Assembly: GCF_009604375.1 (NCBI RefSeq)
Contig: NZ_WEGH01000001.1
Span: 2,294,001 to 2,358,000, forward strand
DNA from: Actinomadura macrotermitis
GTDB lineage: Bacteria > Actinomycetota > Actinomycetes > Streptosporangiales > Streptosporangiaceae
Length of the DNA stretch: 64,000 nt
Direction of reading: 5' to 3'
Made by a program: the position numbers and the translations under genes. The notes below the pieces were generated by a model, which saw only the letters and a program-made list of their open reading frames with translations, searched no databases and was not told the DNA's origin. Within the stretch, counting starts at the first letter, position 1. Every line of letters begins with the position of its first letter. This document shows, piece by piece, positions 8,512 through 19,312 of this stretch.

Positions 8512-10036
8512 GCCCCCGGTCATCGAGCACCGCGCGGGCGGCGTTGTGGCCGGGGATGCCGCTGACGCCGCCGCCCCGGCGGGCGCCGGCACCGCAGAGC
8601 AGGATGCGCGGGTGTTCCGTCTCGACGCCCCAGCGGCCTACGTCGGCGGGTTCCTCGGCATACGGCCAGGACAGGTCGCGGTGGAAGATGTGGCCGCCGG
8701 GGAGGGCCGCCTCCTCCTCCAGGTCGACGGGGGTTTTCACTTCCAGGCAGGGTTCGCCGTCCGGAGTGCGCAGGAGGCAGTCTTCGATCGGTTCCGCCAG
8801 TACGGAATTGAAGGAGGCCAAGGTCGCGCGCAAGGCTTCAGCCCGCGCGCGCTCCGGGTCGGCCCGGAAAAGGCGCGCGGGCATGTGCAGGCCGAACAAC
8901 GTCAGCGTGTGCGCGCCGGCCCCGCGCAGCTCCGAGCCGAGGATCGACGGGTCCGTCAGCGAGTGGCAGTACACCTCGGCCGGCGGCAGGGTCGGGATGC
9001 GTCCGGCGCCGGCCTCGGCGTAGGCCGCCACGAGCTGCTCGCGGCTTTCGTTGATGTGGAAGGTGCCGCCGAACGCCTCCTGCGGGCGGACGGCCGCGTC
9101 GCGCAGCCGGGGCAGCCGCGACAGCACCATGTTCACCTTCAGCTGTGCGCCCTCGGGCGCGGTGCCCGGGGACTCGCCGAGGAGCCGCGACAGCGTCGCG
9201 GGCGGCAGGTTGACCAGGATCCGCCCGGCGCTCACGGCGTGCTCGCCGGCCGCGTCCCGGAAGGTCACCTCGCCGGCCTGGTCGATCGCCACGACCTCCG
9301 CCCCGGTGCGCAGCTCCGCCCCGGCCGCGCGGGCCGCGGCGGCGAGCGCCCGCGTCACCGCGCCCATGCCGCCGACCGGCACGTTCCAGTCGCCGGTCCC
9401 GTCCCCTACGACGTGGTAGAGCAGGCACCGATTGGCCGGCAGCGTGCGGTCCCACGGGTCGGCGAAGGTGCCGATCAGCGCGTCGGTGAGGACGATACCG
9501 CGCACCCGGTCGTCGGCGAACCGCTCGTCCACCACCTCGCCGACCGGCCGCTCGAACAGCTCGCGCCACGCCTCGGCGCCGACCAGCGCGCGCAGCCCTG
9601 ACGCGTCGCGCAGCGGCTCCAGCAGCGTCGCCGCGAGCCGCCGCGCGACCTGCCCGGTCAGCCCGTAAAAGCGCTGCCACGCGGCGAAGTCGGCGTCGCC
9701 GCCGGTGACGGCGCGGAACGACGCGGCCGTCCTCGCCGCGTCGGCACCGTCGACCAGTAGGCCGGTGCCACCGGCGGGCGTGTAGGAGGCGAACCGGCGG
9801 CGCCGCAGCTCCAACGGCAGCCCGAGCTCGCGCACGATCCGCGTCGGCAGCAGGCTCACCAGGTAGGAGTAGCGGGAGATCCGGGCGTCCACCCCGGGGA
9901 ACGGCCGCGCCGAGACGGCCAGCCCGCCGAGGTGGCCGAGGCGCTCCAGGACCAGGACGCGGCGGCCGGCCCGGGCCAGGTACGCCGCGGCGACCAGCCC
10001 GTTGTGCCCGCCCCCGGCGATGACGGCGTCGTACAT
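8495..10036 (-). CDS. FAD-dependent phytoene-desaturase-like oxidoreductase
   Basis: A 513-aa flavoprotein. An N-terminal Rossmann dinucleotide motif (VIAGGGHNGLVAAAYLARAG, residues 5-24) and the next VLVLERLGHLGG match the phytoene desaturase/PYROXD2-like NAD(P)/FAD family. A C-terminal FAD-binding stretch (ILLCGAGARRGGGVSGIPGH) is also present. Family members oxidise carotenoid-like or amine/hydroxy substrates; the substrate here is unknown. No phytoene synthase is nearby, so a carotenoid role is unsupported. It is convergent with the ketosynthase and lies 34 bp downstream of the AI-2E-type transporter on the same strand. Confidence 0.85.
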   Translation of the reverse strand: MYDAVIAGGGHNGLVAAAYLARAGRRVLVLERLGHLGGLAVSARPFPGVDARISRYSYLVSLLPTRIVRELGLPLELRRRRFASYTPAGGTGLLVDGADAARTAASFRAVTGGDADFAAWQRFYGLTGQVARRLAATLLEPLRDASGLRALVGAEAWRELFERPVGEVVDERFADDRVRGIVLTDALIGTFADPWDRTLPANRCLLYHVVGDGTGDWNVPVGGMGAVTRALAAAARAAGAELRTGAEVVAIDQAGEVTFRDAAGEHAVSAGRILVNLPPATLSRLLGESPGTAPEGAQLKVNMVLSRLPRLRDAAVRPQEAFGGTFHINESREQLVAAYAEAGAGRIPTLPPAEVYCHSLTDPSILGSELRGAGAHTLTLFGLHMPARLFRADPERARAEALRATLASFNSVLAEPIEDCLLRTPDGEPCLEVKTPVDLEEEAALPGGHIFHRDLSWPYAEEPADVGRWGVETEHPRILLCGAGARRGGGVSGIPGHNAARAVLDDRGLSRRG

Positions 10037-10070
10037 GACCCCAAGGAGAGCACATTTCCGAGCCTTCCGG

Positions 10071-11126
10071 TCAGGCGGCGTCCAGCGCGGCCAGCCGGTC
10101 CCGGAACACGTAGCGCAGCACGACCTTGACGGCCGCGACGCACGGCAGCGCGACGACCGCGCCGATGAAGCCCGCCACCGTCACCCCGACCAGGGCGCTG
10201 ATGAAGACGGTCACCGGCGACAGCGCGACGGTCTTGGAGAAGACGCGCGGCACGATCAGGTAGTTCTCCACGTGCTGGTAGACGAAGAAGAACACCGCGG
10301 CGGCGACGGCCAGCCCGATCGACTCGCTGAGCGCGACCAGGATGCCGATGACCGCGCCGATCGTCGCGCCGACCTGCGGGATGAAGTCGCAGACGCCGAC
10401 GACGACGGCCAGCAGCGACGGGTACGGCACCCCGGCGATCTTGAGGAAGGCGTAGGCGGACACCCCGGCGAGCACCGACACGCACAGCTGCCCGGTGACG
10501 TAGCCGCCGATCTTCCCCAGCGACTCGTGCGCGACCTCCACCCGCTCCCGGTCGCGCAGCAGCCGCTCGGCGTGCTTCACCATGCGCGGCCAGGCGAGCA
10601 TGAAGTAGATCATCAGCACCAGGGACGCGCCGACGGTGACCAGCCCCGACAGCGCCGAGCCGACCGCGCCGAGCACCGGTTTGGCCGATCCGGTGACCAG
10701 CGCCGGCAGCCTCTTCAGGAACTTCTGCACCGAGTCGCGCACCTCGGGCCGGTTCAGGTACGAGCCGACCGGGTCCTTCGGCGAGGTCAGCCGGTCGACC
10801 AGGCCGGGCAGCGCGTTGGCGAGCTGGGTCAGCTCGGCGACCGCCGGGCGCAGCACGATGTACAGGAGCGCGCCGATGACGACCAGCAGCGCGAGGAGCA
10901 GGACGAGCACGGCCAGGCCGCGGCGCGGGACCACCCGCTGGATCCGCCGGACCATCGGGTCGAGGCCGACCGCGAGGAACAGGCCCATGAACACCGCGAC
11001 CCACACCGAGCGGGCCGTCCAGAACAGGGCCACGCCGGCGAGCACGGCGAGGACCACCAGCGTGACCTTGGCGTAGTAGGCCAGGGGCGGGTAGGCGGCC
11101 CGGCCGCCGCCGGCGTCGTGAGCCAT
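10071..11126 (-). CDS. AI-2E family (PerM-like) transporter
   Basis: A membrane protein of about 351 aa with roughly eight hydrophobic segments. Typical AI-2E/TqsA family signatures appear: VFMGLFLAVGLDPMVRRIQR near the N-terminus and VVVGVCDFIPQVGATIG, plus VFFFVYQHVENYLIVPRVF in the C-terminal half. The family exports small molecules or ions; autoinducer transport is proven only for a few members. ATG at 11126 has a nearby GGTGG; a GTG at 11150 in the same frame is possible. It lies upstream of the FAD oxidoreductase on the same strand and may share its transcript. Confidence 0.85.
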   Translation of the reverse strand: MAHDAGGGRAAYPPLAYYAKVTLVVLAVLAGVALFWTARSVWVAVFMGLFLAVGLDPMVRRIQRVVPRRGLAVLVLLLALLVVIGALLYIVLRPAVAELTQLANALPGLVDRLTSPKDPVGSYLNRPEVRDSVQKFLKRLPALVTGSAKPVLGAVGSALSGLVTVGASLVLMIYFMLAWPRMVKHAERLLRDRERVEVAHESLGKIGGYVTGQLCVSVLAGVSAYAFLKIAGVPYPSLLAVVVGVCDFIPQVGATIGAVIGILVALSESIGLAVAAAVFFFVYQHVENYLIVPRVFSKTVALSPVTVFISALVGVTVAGFIGAVVALPCVAAVKVVLRYVFRDRLAALDAA

Positions 11127-11232
11127 ACGCGTGCGCCACCGTCCGGTCACTCTGGGTCATGGGACAGTGGCGGGCATACCCCGGCTTGATCATCAGGAAA
11201 CGGGCGGCGGCCGCGGCCGCCGCCCTCCCCGC

Positions 11233-12660
<1,428 letters not shown>

Positions 12661-12689
12661 GCGGATGACGCTAGTCCCCCCGGGGTGGT

Positions 12690-14147
12690 TCAGAATCCTC
12701 CGGTCTGTCCATTTCGGTCGTCGTGATTGGCCGTGACGGCCAGCGCGATCCACAGCTCCGCGCGGACCGCCGGGTCGTCCAGGTCGCGGCCGAGGAGCTC
12801 GGTGGCCTTGCGCATCCGGGCGCGCAGCGTGTGCCGGTGCACGCCGAGCGCGCGCGCTGCGGTCTCGCCCTGCCCGTTGACCTGCACGTAAGCGCGTAGG
12901 GAGTCGATCAGCGCCGGGTCTTCGGCACGCAGCGGGGCCAGCAGAGCGTCGGCGAAAGCGCGCGCGGCGCCGGGGTCGACGAGCCCGAGCAGGCCCTGTC
13001 CGGGCAGGTCGGCGTGATGCAGCACACCCCCTGTCCCCTGGCGGCGCGCCGCGGCGAGCGCCGCCTCGGCCTGCTCTAGAGCGGAGGGCAGGGCGCCGTC
13101 GTCGACCGGGTCGCTGACTCCCACCGGACCGGCCGGCGCGAGAAGCGCGGTCACCTGGCCGAGCAGCCGCTCGGGGACGATGACGGCGCAGTGCCCCGAC
13201 GCCACGACGGCGAGGCACCGGTCGCCGGCCGGGTCGGCGTACAGCAGGTCCAAGGCGTCCTCGGCGTTCGCGCAGACCAGCACGCGCAACCGGCCGCGCG
13301 GTATCACTCCGCCCTCCGGCTGCAGGCCGAGGAGCAGCGCGGCGAGCGCCTCGCCCATTTCCCGGCCGCTCCGGGACGTCTCGGACTGCAGCGTCAGCAG
13401 CGCGACGGCCGCGCCGACGATGGTGTGGGCGACGTGCGGCAGCGGCGCGCCGGTGCCGACGGCCAGGAACCCGCGCGGCCGCCCGCCGAGCCCGATGCGC
13501 TGCACCACGACGTGGCCGTCCGCCCCCGACACCGCGACGCTCGCCGGCGCCCGCGGGTCGCGCCGCAGCCGGCCGAGCTCCGGCGCGAGCGCCGCCGCGC
13601 GCCCGCCGGCCTCCCCCGGCTCGCCGTGCACGGGCGCGCCGGCGGCGTCGAGCAGCAGCGCCCACCCGCCGAGCAGCCGGGCCAGCCGCGCGACCAGCGG
13701 GCCGGGCCCGGCGAGCGCGGCCCGCGACAGCTCGCGCTGCGCCTGGTGGGCGCGGGTGACGTCCTCGTAGCGCTCGGCCGCGAGCAGCTGGGAGACCGCC
13801 TTGCCGACCGCGATGAACGGCGTCGGGCGCGGCACCTCCAGCAGCGGCAGGCCGTGCCCGCGGGCCGCGGCGAGCAGCTCCGCCGGGACGGCGTCGTGGG
13901 TGAGGCCGACGCCGAACCCGAGGCCGGCCGCCCGCCGCTCCACCAGCCGGGCGACGTAGGACGCGGCGGTGCCGCCGGTGAGGCGCATCCCGGTGGTGAG
14001 GACCAGCTCGCCGCCCTCCAGGAACGGCGTCGGGTCCTCCAGCTCGCTGACCGCCACCCACGTCACCGGCGTGTCCGGCAGCGGTCCGGTCAGCGGGCGC
14101 AGGCCGAGCCGCCGCTGGGCGGCGACGTCCGCGAGAGTGGGGGGCAT
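12690..14147 (-). CDS. PucR-family transcriptional regulator
   Basis: A 485-aa PucR-type regulator. The N-terminal purine-catabolism (PucR) domain includes LEDPTPFLEGGELVLTTGMR and GLPLLEVPRPTPFIAVGKAV. A GGDEF-like middle region follows, and the C-terminal PucR HTH_30 reads VNGQGETAARALGVHRHTLR followed by RKATELLGRDL. AGGAAGG upstream supports the ATG at 14147. It lies between, and oriented against, gabT, with the ALDH gene 29 bp downstream. In several actinomycetes PucR proteins govern GABA or purine use, so control of the flanking gab genes is inferred. Confidence 0.88.
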   Translation of the reverse strand: MPPTLADVAAQRRLGLRPLTGPLPDTPVTWVAVSELEDPTPFLEGGELVLTTGMRLTGGTAASYVARLVERRAAGLGFGVGLTHDAVPAELLAAARGHGLPLLEVPRPTPFIAVGKAVSQLLAAERYEDVTRAHQAQRELSRAALAGPGPLVARLARLLGGWALLLDAAGAPVHGEPGEAGGRAAALAPELGRLRRDPRAPASVAVSGADGHVVVQRIGLGGRPRGFLAVGTGAPLPHVAHTIVGAAVALLTLQSETSRSGREMGEALAALLLGLQPEGGVIPRGRLRVLVCANAEDALDLLYADPAGDRCLAVVASGHCAVIVPERLLGQVTALLAPAGPVGVSDPVDDGALPSALEQAEAALAAARRQGTGGVLHHADLPGQGLLGLVDPGAARAFADALLAPLRAEDPALIDSLRAYVQVNGQGETAARALGVHRHTLRARMRKATELLGRDLDDPAVRAELWIALAVTANHDDRNGQTGGF

Positions 14148-14232
14148 CTTCGCCTTCCTGGACAGTGCGATGGCCGGCTTTCGCCGGACCGTACGGTTCA
14201 GCCTAGGCGCTGCCCGGCTTAGGGTCGCGCAC

Positions 14233-15585
14233 ATGACCAGCCAGAACACCGGCGGCGCCGGCCGCCTGCCGCAGCAGCGCCGGCTGCTCACCGAGATCCC
14301 GGGGCCGCGGTCCCGCACGCTGCAGGAGCGCCGGGCCGCGGCGGTGCCGCCGGGCGTCGGGAGCGTGCTGCCGGTCTATGTGACCGACGCCGACGGCGGC
14401 GTGGTCGTCGACGTGGACGGCAACTCCCTGATCGACTTCGGCTCGGGCATCGCCGTCACCAACGTCGGCAACGCCAACGCCCGCGTCGCCGAGCGGGTGA
14501 AGGAGCAGGTGGACCGGTTCACCCACACCTGCTTCATGGTCGCGCCCTACGAGTCGTACGTGCAGGTCTGCGAGGCCCTCAACCGGATCACCCCCGGCGA
14601 CCACGAGAAGCGGACGTTCCTCGTCAACAGCGGCGCCGAGGCGGTGGAGAACGCCGTCAAGGTGGCCCGGTACGCGACGGGCCGGCAGGCCGTCGTGGCG
14701 TTCGACCACGGCTACCACGGCCGGACGCTGCTGACGATGACGCTGACCGCCAAGAACCTGCCCTACAAGCAGGGGTTCGGGCCGTTCGCGCCCGAGGTGT
14801 ACCGGATGCCGCTGGCCTACCCCTACCGGTGGCCGACGGGGCCGGAGAACTGCGGCCCCGAGGCGGCGGCGCTCGCCGTCGACCAGATCACCAAGCAGAT
14901 CGGCGCCGCCAACGTCGCCGCCGTGATCATCGAGCCGATCGCGGGCGAGGGCGGGTTCATCGAGCCCGCGCCCGGCTTCCTCCCGGCGATCGCCGGGTTC
15001 TGCAAGGCCAACGGCATCCTGCTGATCGCCGACGAGGTGCAGACGGGGTTCGCGCGCACCGGCGACCTGTTCGCCTGCGAGCACGAGGGCGTCGTCCCCG
15101 ACCTCATCACCACGGCCAAGGGCATCGCGGGCGGCCTGCCGCTCGCCGCGGTCACCGGCCGCGCCGACGTCCTGGACAAGGTGCACGGCGGCGGCCTCGG
15201 CGGCACCTACGGCGGCAACCCGCTCGCCTGCCAGGCGGCGCTGGCCGTCCTGGAGGAGATCGAGCGCCTGGACCTCACCGCGCGCGCCCGCCGCATCGGC
15301 GAGATCATGCTGCCCCGGCTGCGGAAGCTGGCCGGGGAGCACAACGCCATCGGCGACGTGCGCGGCCGCGGCGCGATGATCGCGATCGAGCTGGTGCGCC
15401 CGGGGACCACCGAGCCGAACCCCGAGCTGACCGCCGAGATCGCGCGCCGCTGCCACGCGGCCGGCCTGCTGGTGCTCACCGCCGGGACCTACGGCAACGT
15501 GCTGCGCTTCCTGCCGCCGCTGGTCATCTCCGAGGAGCTGCTGAACGAGGGCCTGGACGTCCTCGCCGCGGCCTTCGCCGCCTGA
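14233..15585 (+). CDS. gabT: 4-aminobutyrate aminotransferase
   Basis: A 450-aa class III PLP aminotransferase. It contains the FLVNSGAEAVENAVKVARYA cofactor site, DHGYHGRT, the VIIEPIAGEGGFIEPAPGFL segment, the LIADEVQTGFARTG motif with the cofactor-contacting Asp, and TTAKGIAGGLPLAA with the Schiff-base Lys. These match actinobacterial GabT, which moves the GABA amino group to 2-oxoglutarate to give succinate semialdehyde. The divergent PucR gene and the ALDH complete a GABA-to-succinate route. The ATG at 14233 follows an 85-bp divergent spacer. Alternative omega-amino acid substrates are possible. Confidence 0.9.
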   Translation: MTSQNTGGAGRLPQQRRLLTEIPGPRSRTLQERRAAAVPPGVGSVLPVYVTDADGGVVVDVDGNSLIDFGSGIAVTNVGNANARVAERVKEQVDRFTHTCFMVAPYESYVQVCEALNRITPGDHEKRTFLVNSGAEAVENAVKVARYATGRQAVVAFDHGYHGRTLLTMTLTAKNLPYKQGFGPFAPEVYRMPLAYPYRWPTGPENCGPEAAALAVDQITKQIGAANVAAVIIEPIAGEGGFIEPAPGFLPAIAGFCKANGILLIADEVQTGFARTGDLFACEHEGVVPDLITTAKGIAGGLPLAAVTGRADVLDKVHGGGLGGTYGGNPLACQAALAVLEEIERLDLTARARRIGEIMLPRLRKLAGEHNAIGDVRGRGAMIAIELVRPGTTEPNPELTAEIARRCHAAGLLVLTAGTYGNVLRFLPPLVISEELLNEGLDVLAAAFAA

Positions 15586-15644
15586 CGGGCGAAACGTTCC
15601 GCCGGGTAGCCGTCCGGGCACGCCGCGTCACCTAAAGTGGTCAT

Positions 15645-16277
15645 GTGACTGATCCAGAGGTGGAGCGGCTGCTCGAGACGGCGACCCGGATTTTCGCCGA
15701 GCTCGGCTACGACGCGACCCCCACGCAGCTGATCGCCGACGCCGCCGGAACCAGCACCACCGGCCTGCTGGAGCGCTTCGGGTCCAAGTCCCAGCTGTAC
15801 CGGGAGGTGATGCACCGCGCCGACCAGGCCGAACAGCAGGCCATCGAGACCGCGATGGCCTCCTTCACCCATGACCGGCAGGGCATCCTCATGCTCGCCG
15901 ACGCCTACCTGGACTTCTACGTCGCCCACCCCCTCTACCTGGCGCTGTGGATGCACCGCTGGCTCGGGGACGCCGCCGACGTGCCCAACATGGAGGAGCT
16001 CTACACCCAGCCGCTGTCGGCGATGGTGACCGACGCCCTCACCGGCCTGGTCCCCGACGACGTCGACGCCCCCTTCCTGGTGTGGACGGGGGTGTGGTGC
16101 GTCTACGGCTTCCTCAGCGGCGGCCTCGTCCATCCCGGCACCCGCCGCCCTCAGCGCCAGAACGCCCTCGGGTCGGCCGACCCCGAGGCCGTGGAGTCCT
16201 TCCGCGCCCACCTGCACACCCTGCTCGACCGCATGCTCGCCCCGCGCGGCGCGCCGCCCGCGCCGCCCTCCGCCTGA
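15645..16277 (+). CDS. TetR-family transcriptional regulator
   Basis: A 210-aa TetR-type protein. The N-terminal HTH reads TRIFAELGYDATPTQLIADA with TTGLLERFGSKSQLYREVMH following. The C-terminal ligand-binding part has helices rich in Trp/Tyr (LYLALWMHRWLGD, FLVWTGVWCVYGFLSGG). It starts at GTG 15645; the ATG three bases earlier is immediately followed by TGA. It lies 59 bp after gabT on the same strand and ends at a strong terminator. Its target is unknown; gabT, or the ABC transporter genes beyond the terminator, are candidates. Confidence 0.88.
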   Translation: MTDPEVERLLETATRIFAELGYDATPTQLIADAAGTSTTGLLERFGSKSQLYREVMHRADQAEQQAIETAMASFTHDRQGILMLADAYLDFYVAHPLYLALWMHRWLGDAADVPNMEELYTQPLSAMVTDALTGLVPDDVDAPFLVWTGVWCVYGFLSGGLVHPGTRRPQRQNALGSADPEAVESFRAHLHTLLDRMLAPRGAPPAPPSA

Positions 16278-16282
16278 ACGCG

Positions 16283-16316
16283 GGCGGGCGCCCCTCCGGA
16301 TGGAGGGGCGCCCGCC
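16283..16316. terminator. Strong bidirectional hairpin terminator
   Basis: A perfect 15-bp GC-rich stem (GGGCGGGCGCCCCTCC arm) with a GGAT tetraloop sits between the convergent TetR gene and ABC substrate-binding protein gene. Confidence 0.8.
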
Positions 16317-16334
16317 GGGCACGGCCGCTCGGCC

Positions 16335-17381
16335 CTACTGCTTGGCCTTGCTCACGAACTCGGTGGTGTAGGTCTTGGACAGGTCGACCTGGTCCTTCTT
16401 GCCCTGCACGTTCGGCGAGAACTGCGCCAGCACCTCCAGCACGTTCTTGGCGCCCTCGGCGGGCATGAGGCCGGTGCCGTTGAACATCCCGGCCGAGTCG
16501 CCGATGGCCTTCTCGTACAGCTTGGCGTCGCCGCCCGCGTAGTCGGCCGGCATCTTGGCCGCGATCTCGGCCGGCTTGTGCTGCTTGATCCACGCCAGCG
16601 TCTTGACGAACGCGTTGGCGAGCTTCTGCACCGTCTCGGCGTGCGACTTCACGTACGCGCAGTCCATGTAGAGGGAGCTGGAGGGGTACAGCCCGCCGAG
16701 CGCCTTGCGGGTGCCCTCCTCGGTGCGCATCTCCACCAGCACCTTGGCCTTGCCGGTGCTGGTGAGCCGGGCGATGGTCGGGTCGGTGGTCATGCCGGCG
16801 TCGATGCCGCCGTTGTCCAGCGTGGAGATGAAGGTGGCGCCCGCGCCCGCCTTGACCGTGGTGTAGTCGGAGGTCTTCACCCCGCTCCGCACCGCCAGCG
16901 CGCGGGTGAGGAAGTCGGTGGACGAGCCGGGGCTGGTCACCCCGAGCTTGCGGCCCTTGAAGGCGGCCGGGGACGCCAGCGCGCCGGCCTTGGCCGTGGC
17001 GACCATCTCGGCCTCGCCGGGGACGTCGGCCATCTGCACGACGCTCTGCACGCACTTGCCCTTGGTCTGCAGGTCGATGGTGTGGTCGTAGAACCCGACG
17101 ACGCCCTGCACGTCCCCCGAGATCAGCACGTTCTCGGCCTGCGCGCCCGCGGGCTCGGTGAGCAGCTGGACGTCCAGGCCCTGCTCCTTGAAGTAGCCGA
17201 GCTGCTCGGTCAGCTTGGCGGGCAGGTAGATGACCTTGTCGATGCCGCCGACCATGATCTTGACGGTGCCGCCGGAGCCGGCGCCGCCGTCCCCGCCGCG
17301 CGAGTCGCGGCAGGCCGACAGGGACAGGGCGGCGACGGCGGCGAGCGCGGCGGCCGTCACGCGGGTGGAGATCGCGGGCAT
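16335..17381 (-). CDS. ABC transporter substrate-binding lipoprotein (SsuA/NMT1-like)
   Basis: A 348-aa extracytoplasmic solute-binding protein. The signal peptide ends in a lipobox (LSLSAC, Cys24), so it should be a lipoprotein. A mature NMT1/SsuA-type fold follows, with FKGRKLGVTSPGSSTDFLTR and GGIDAGMTTDPTIARL. This class binds sulfonates, nitrate, taurine or pyrimidine precursors; which one cannot be told. GAGGAG 7 bases before the ATG supports the start. It is the last gene of an ATPase-permease-binding protein operon. Confidence 0.87.
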   Translation of the reverse strand: MPAISTRVTAAALAAVAALSLSACRDSRGGDGGAGSGGTVKIMVGGIDKVIYLPAKLTEQLGYFKEQGLDVQLLTEPAGAQAENVLISGDVQGVVGFYDHTIDLQTKGKCVQSVVQMADVPGEAEMVATAKAGALASPAAFKGRKLGVTSPGSSTDFLTRALAVRSGVKTSDYTTVKAGAGATFISTLDNGGIDAGMTTDPTIARLTSTGKAKVLVEMRTEEGTRKALGGLYPSSSLYMDCAYVKSHAETVQKLANAFVKTLAWIKQHKPAEIAAKMPADYAGGDAKLYEKAIGDSAGMFNGTGLMPAEGAKNVLEVLAQFSPNVQGKKDQVDLSKTYTTEFVSKAKQ

Positions 17382-17425
17382 GGTGGTACTCCTCGTACGA
17401 ACGGGGTGGGGGGAGAGAGGGAAGG

Positions 17426-18337
17426 TCAGATCGCGGCGTCGTGGCCGGCCACCGGGGGACGCCAGCGCAGCAGCCGGCCCTCCAGCAGCGTGAGCAGCCA
17501 CTCGGCGAGCAGGGCCAGCACCGTGATGATGATCATCCCGGCGTAGATCCCGGCCGAGTCGAACGTGCCCTGGGAGTGGTTGATGAGCAGGCCGAGGCCC
17601 TTGTCGGCGCCGCTGTACTCGCCGACGACCGCGCCGATGATGGCGAAGCCGAACGCCGAGTGCAGCGAGGCCAGGATCCACGAGGTGGCGCTCGGCACCA
17701 CGATCGTGCGCAGCACCTGGACCCGGCCGGCGCCGAGGATGCGGGCGTTGTTCACCAGGTTGCGGTCGACCTCGCGGGCGCCCTGGAAGGCGTTGAAGAA
17801 CACCGCGAAGAACACCAGCACGAACGCCGTGGCGATCTTGGACTGCATGCCCAGGCCGAACCAGATGACGAACAGCGAGGCCAGGATGATGCGCGGGATC
17901 GCGTTGGCGGCCTTGATGAACGGCGCGCACACCTCCGACAGGAACCGGCTGCGCCCGAGCACGATGCCGAGCACCACGCCGCCCACCGCGCCGAGCGCGA
18001 AGCCGGCCACGGCCTCCTGCAGCGTGTAGGAGATCTGCTCCCAGATCGAGCCCTGCGAGGTGCCGTCGGTGAACCAGCCGACCAGCCGCTCCCAGATCTT
18101 GGAGGGCATGGAGTAGTAGAACGGGTCGATCCAGTGCCGCGCCGACAGCTCCCAGGCGCCGAGCCAGGCGACGACGAGCACCGCCCGCACGCCGTTGATG
18201 CCGAGGGCGCGGCGCAGCCCGGCGGTGCGCAGCCGCGCGATCGCCGCCTCGTCGTCGGCGCCCTTCGCCCGCGTCTTCGCCGGCTCGCCGGTCGGCCCGG
18301 TGGTCTTCGGCGCTGCGGTATCGGCTTCACGCTGCAC
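17426..18337 (-). CDS. ABC transporter permease (SsuC/TauC-like)
   Basis: A permease of about 303 aa with a soluble N-terminus and about six membrane helices. The BPD_transp_1 EAA-type loop is visible (RILGAGRVQVLRTIVVPSAT, then SWILASLHSAFGFAIIGAVV). It forms the inner-membrane channel of the adjacent sulfonate/nitrate-type importer. The start is unsure: GTG at 18337 has GAGAGGGG upstream, but in-frame GTGs extend to 18376. Either way it overlaps the ATPase gene, suggesting translational coupling. Confidence 0.87.
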   Translation of the reverse strand: MQREADTAAPKTTGPTGEPAKTRAKGADDEAAIARLRTAGLRRALGINGVRAVLVVAWLGAWELSARHWIDPFYYSMPSKIWERLVGWFTDGTSQGSIWEQISYTLQEAVAGFALGAVGGVVLGIVLGRSRFLSEVCAPFIKAANAIPRIILASLFVIWFGLGMQSKIATAFVLVFFAVFFNAFQGAREVDRNLVNNARILGAGRVQVLRTIVVPSATSWILASLHSAFGFAIIGAVVGEYSGADKGLGLLINHSQGTFDSAGIYAGMIIITVLALLAEWLLTLLEGRLLRWRPPVAGHDAAI

Positions 18338-19151
18338 GGCCGGCACCCCTCTCACGGGTGATCTGGACCTCTTCACGGAGCGACTCCCACACCTCGCGGT
18401 AGATGGCCAGGAACTCGGGGGTGAGCCGGACCTCCTCGGCGTCGCGCGGCCGCTCCAGCGGCACCGTGAACGTCGACTTGATCGTGGCGGGGCCGGCCGT
18501 CATGACCACGACCCGGTCGGCGAGGACCAGGGCCTCCTCCAGGTCGTGCGTCACGAACACCACCGCGGCGCCCGAGCCGGACCACAGGCGCAGCAGCTCG
18601 TCCTGCATGAGCCCGCGCGTCTGCACGTCCAGCGCCGAGAACGGCTCGTCCATGAGCAGCACCGACGGCTCGTTCACCAGGGTCTGGGCGAGGGCGACGC
18701 GCTTGCGCATGCCGCCGGACAGCTGGTGCGGGTAGTAGCCCTCGAACCCGCCGAGGCCGACCCGCTCCACCCAGTCGCGGGCCTTGGCGCGGGCGTCGGC
18801 CTTGGACGCGCCGCGGTAGCGGGGGCCCGTCGCCACGTTGTCCAGCACCGACCGCCAGGGCAGCACCGCGTCGTTCTGGAACATGTAGCCGACGCCGGCC
18901 GGGATGCCGTCCACGGGCCTGCCGTGGACGAGGGCGCGGCCCTCCGACGGCGGCTCCAGGCCGGACACCAGCGACAGGGTGGTCGACTTCCCGCAGCCGG
19001 TGGGGCCGACCACGGCGACGAACTCGCCGGGGCCGACGGTCAGGTTCAGGTCGCGGACGGCGGTGTGCACGCCGCCGCGCGCCGACCGGAAGCGCTTGGT
19101 CGCCCCGGCCAGTTCGATCACCGGGGCCTGCGCGGATGCTTCTTGGGACAT
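18327..19151 (-). CDS. ABC transporter ATP-binding protein (SsuB/TauB-like)
   Basis: A 274-aa ATPase with Walker A (GPTGCGKSTT, about 50-59), Q-loop, signature LSGGMRKRVALAQ, Walker B (VLLMDEPFSALD) and the switch His (VTHDLEEAL). Sequence style matches ATPases of sulfonate, taurine and nitrate uptake systems. It is the first gene of the three-gene import operon, reading away from the sensor kinase gene. The divergent 161-bp spacer before the kinase gene would carry promoters for both. Confidence 0.88.
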   Translation of the reverse strand: MSQEASAQAPVIELAGATKRFRSARGGVHTAVRDLNLTVGPGEFVAVVGPTGCGKSTTLSLVSGLEPPSEGRALVHGRPVDGIPAGVGYMFQNDAVLPWRSVLDNVATGPRYRGASKADARAKARDWVERVGLGGFEGYYPHQLSGGMRKRVALAQTLVNEPSVLLMDEPFSALDVQTRGLMQDELLRLWSGSGAAVVFVTHDLEEALVLADRVVVMTAGPATIKSTFTVPLERPRDAEEVRLTPEFLAIYREVWESLREEVQITRERGAGRAA

Positions 19152-19312
19152 GGCGGCACAGTAGGAATGTGTCGCAGGTCACCGTAACCCTTGCGCGCGA
19201 TGTGCCCGCAAGCCGCAAAACCCCACGTTGCGCGCGTTATCCCGGGTTCTGCGCGTTCTGCTCACTGAGGGGGTGGGCAGTCCCGCGGGCATCGCATACC
19301 GTGACACGCATC

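Noticed and set aside
7231..8592. A 453-codon reverse frame over the ketosynthase gene
   Set aside because: Low-complexity Arg/Gly/Val translation with no motif; the forward ketosynthase has complete catalytic residues.
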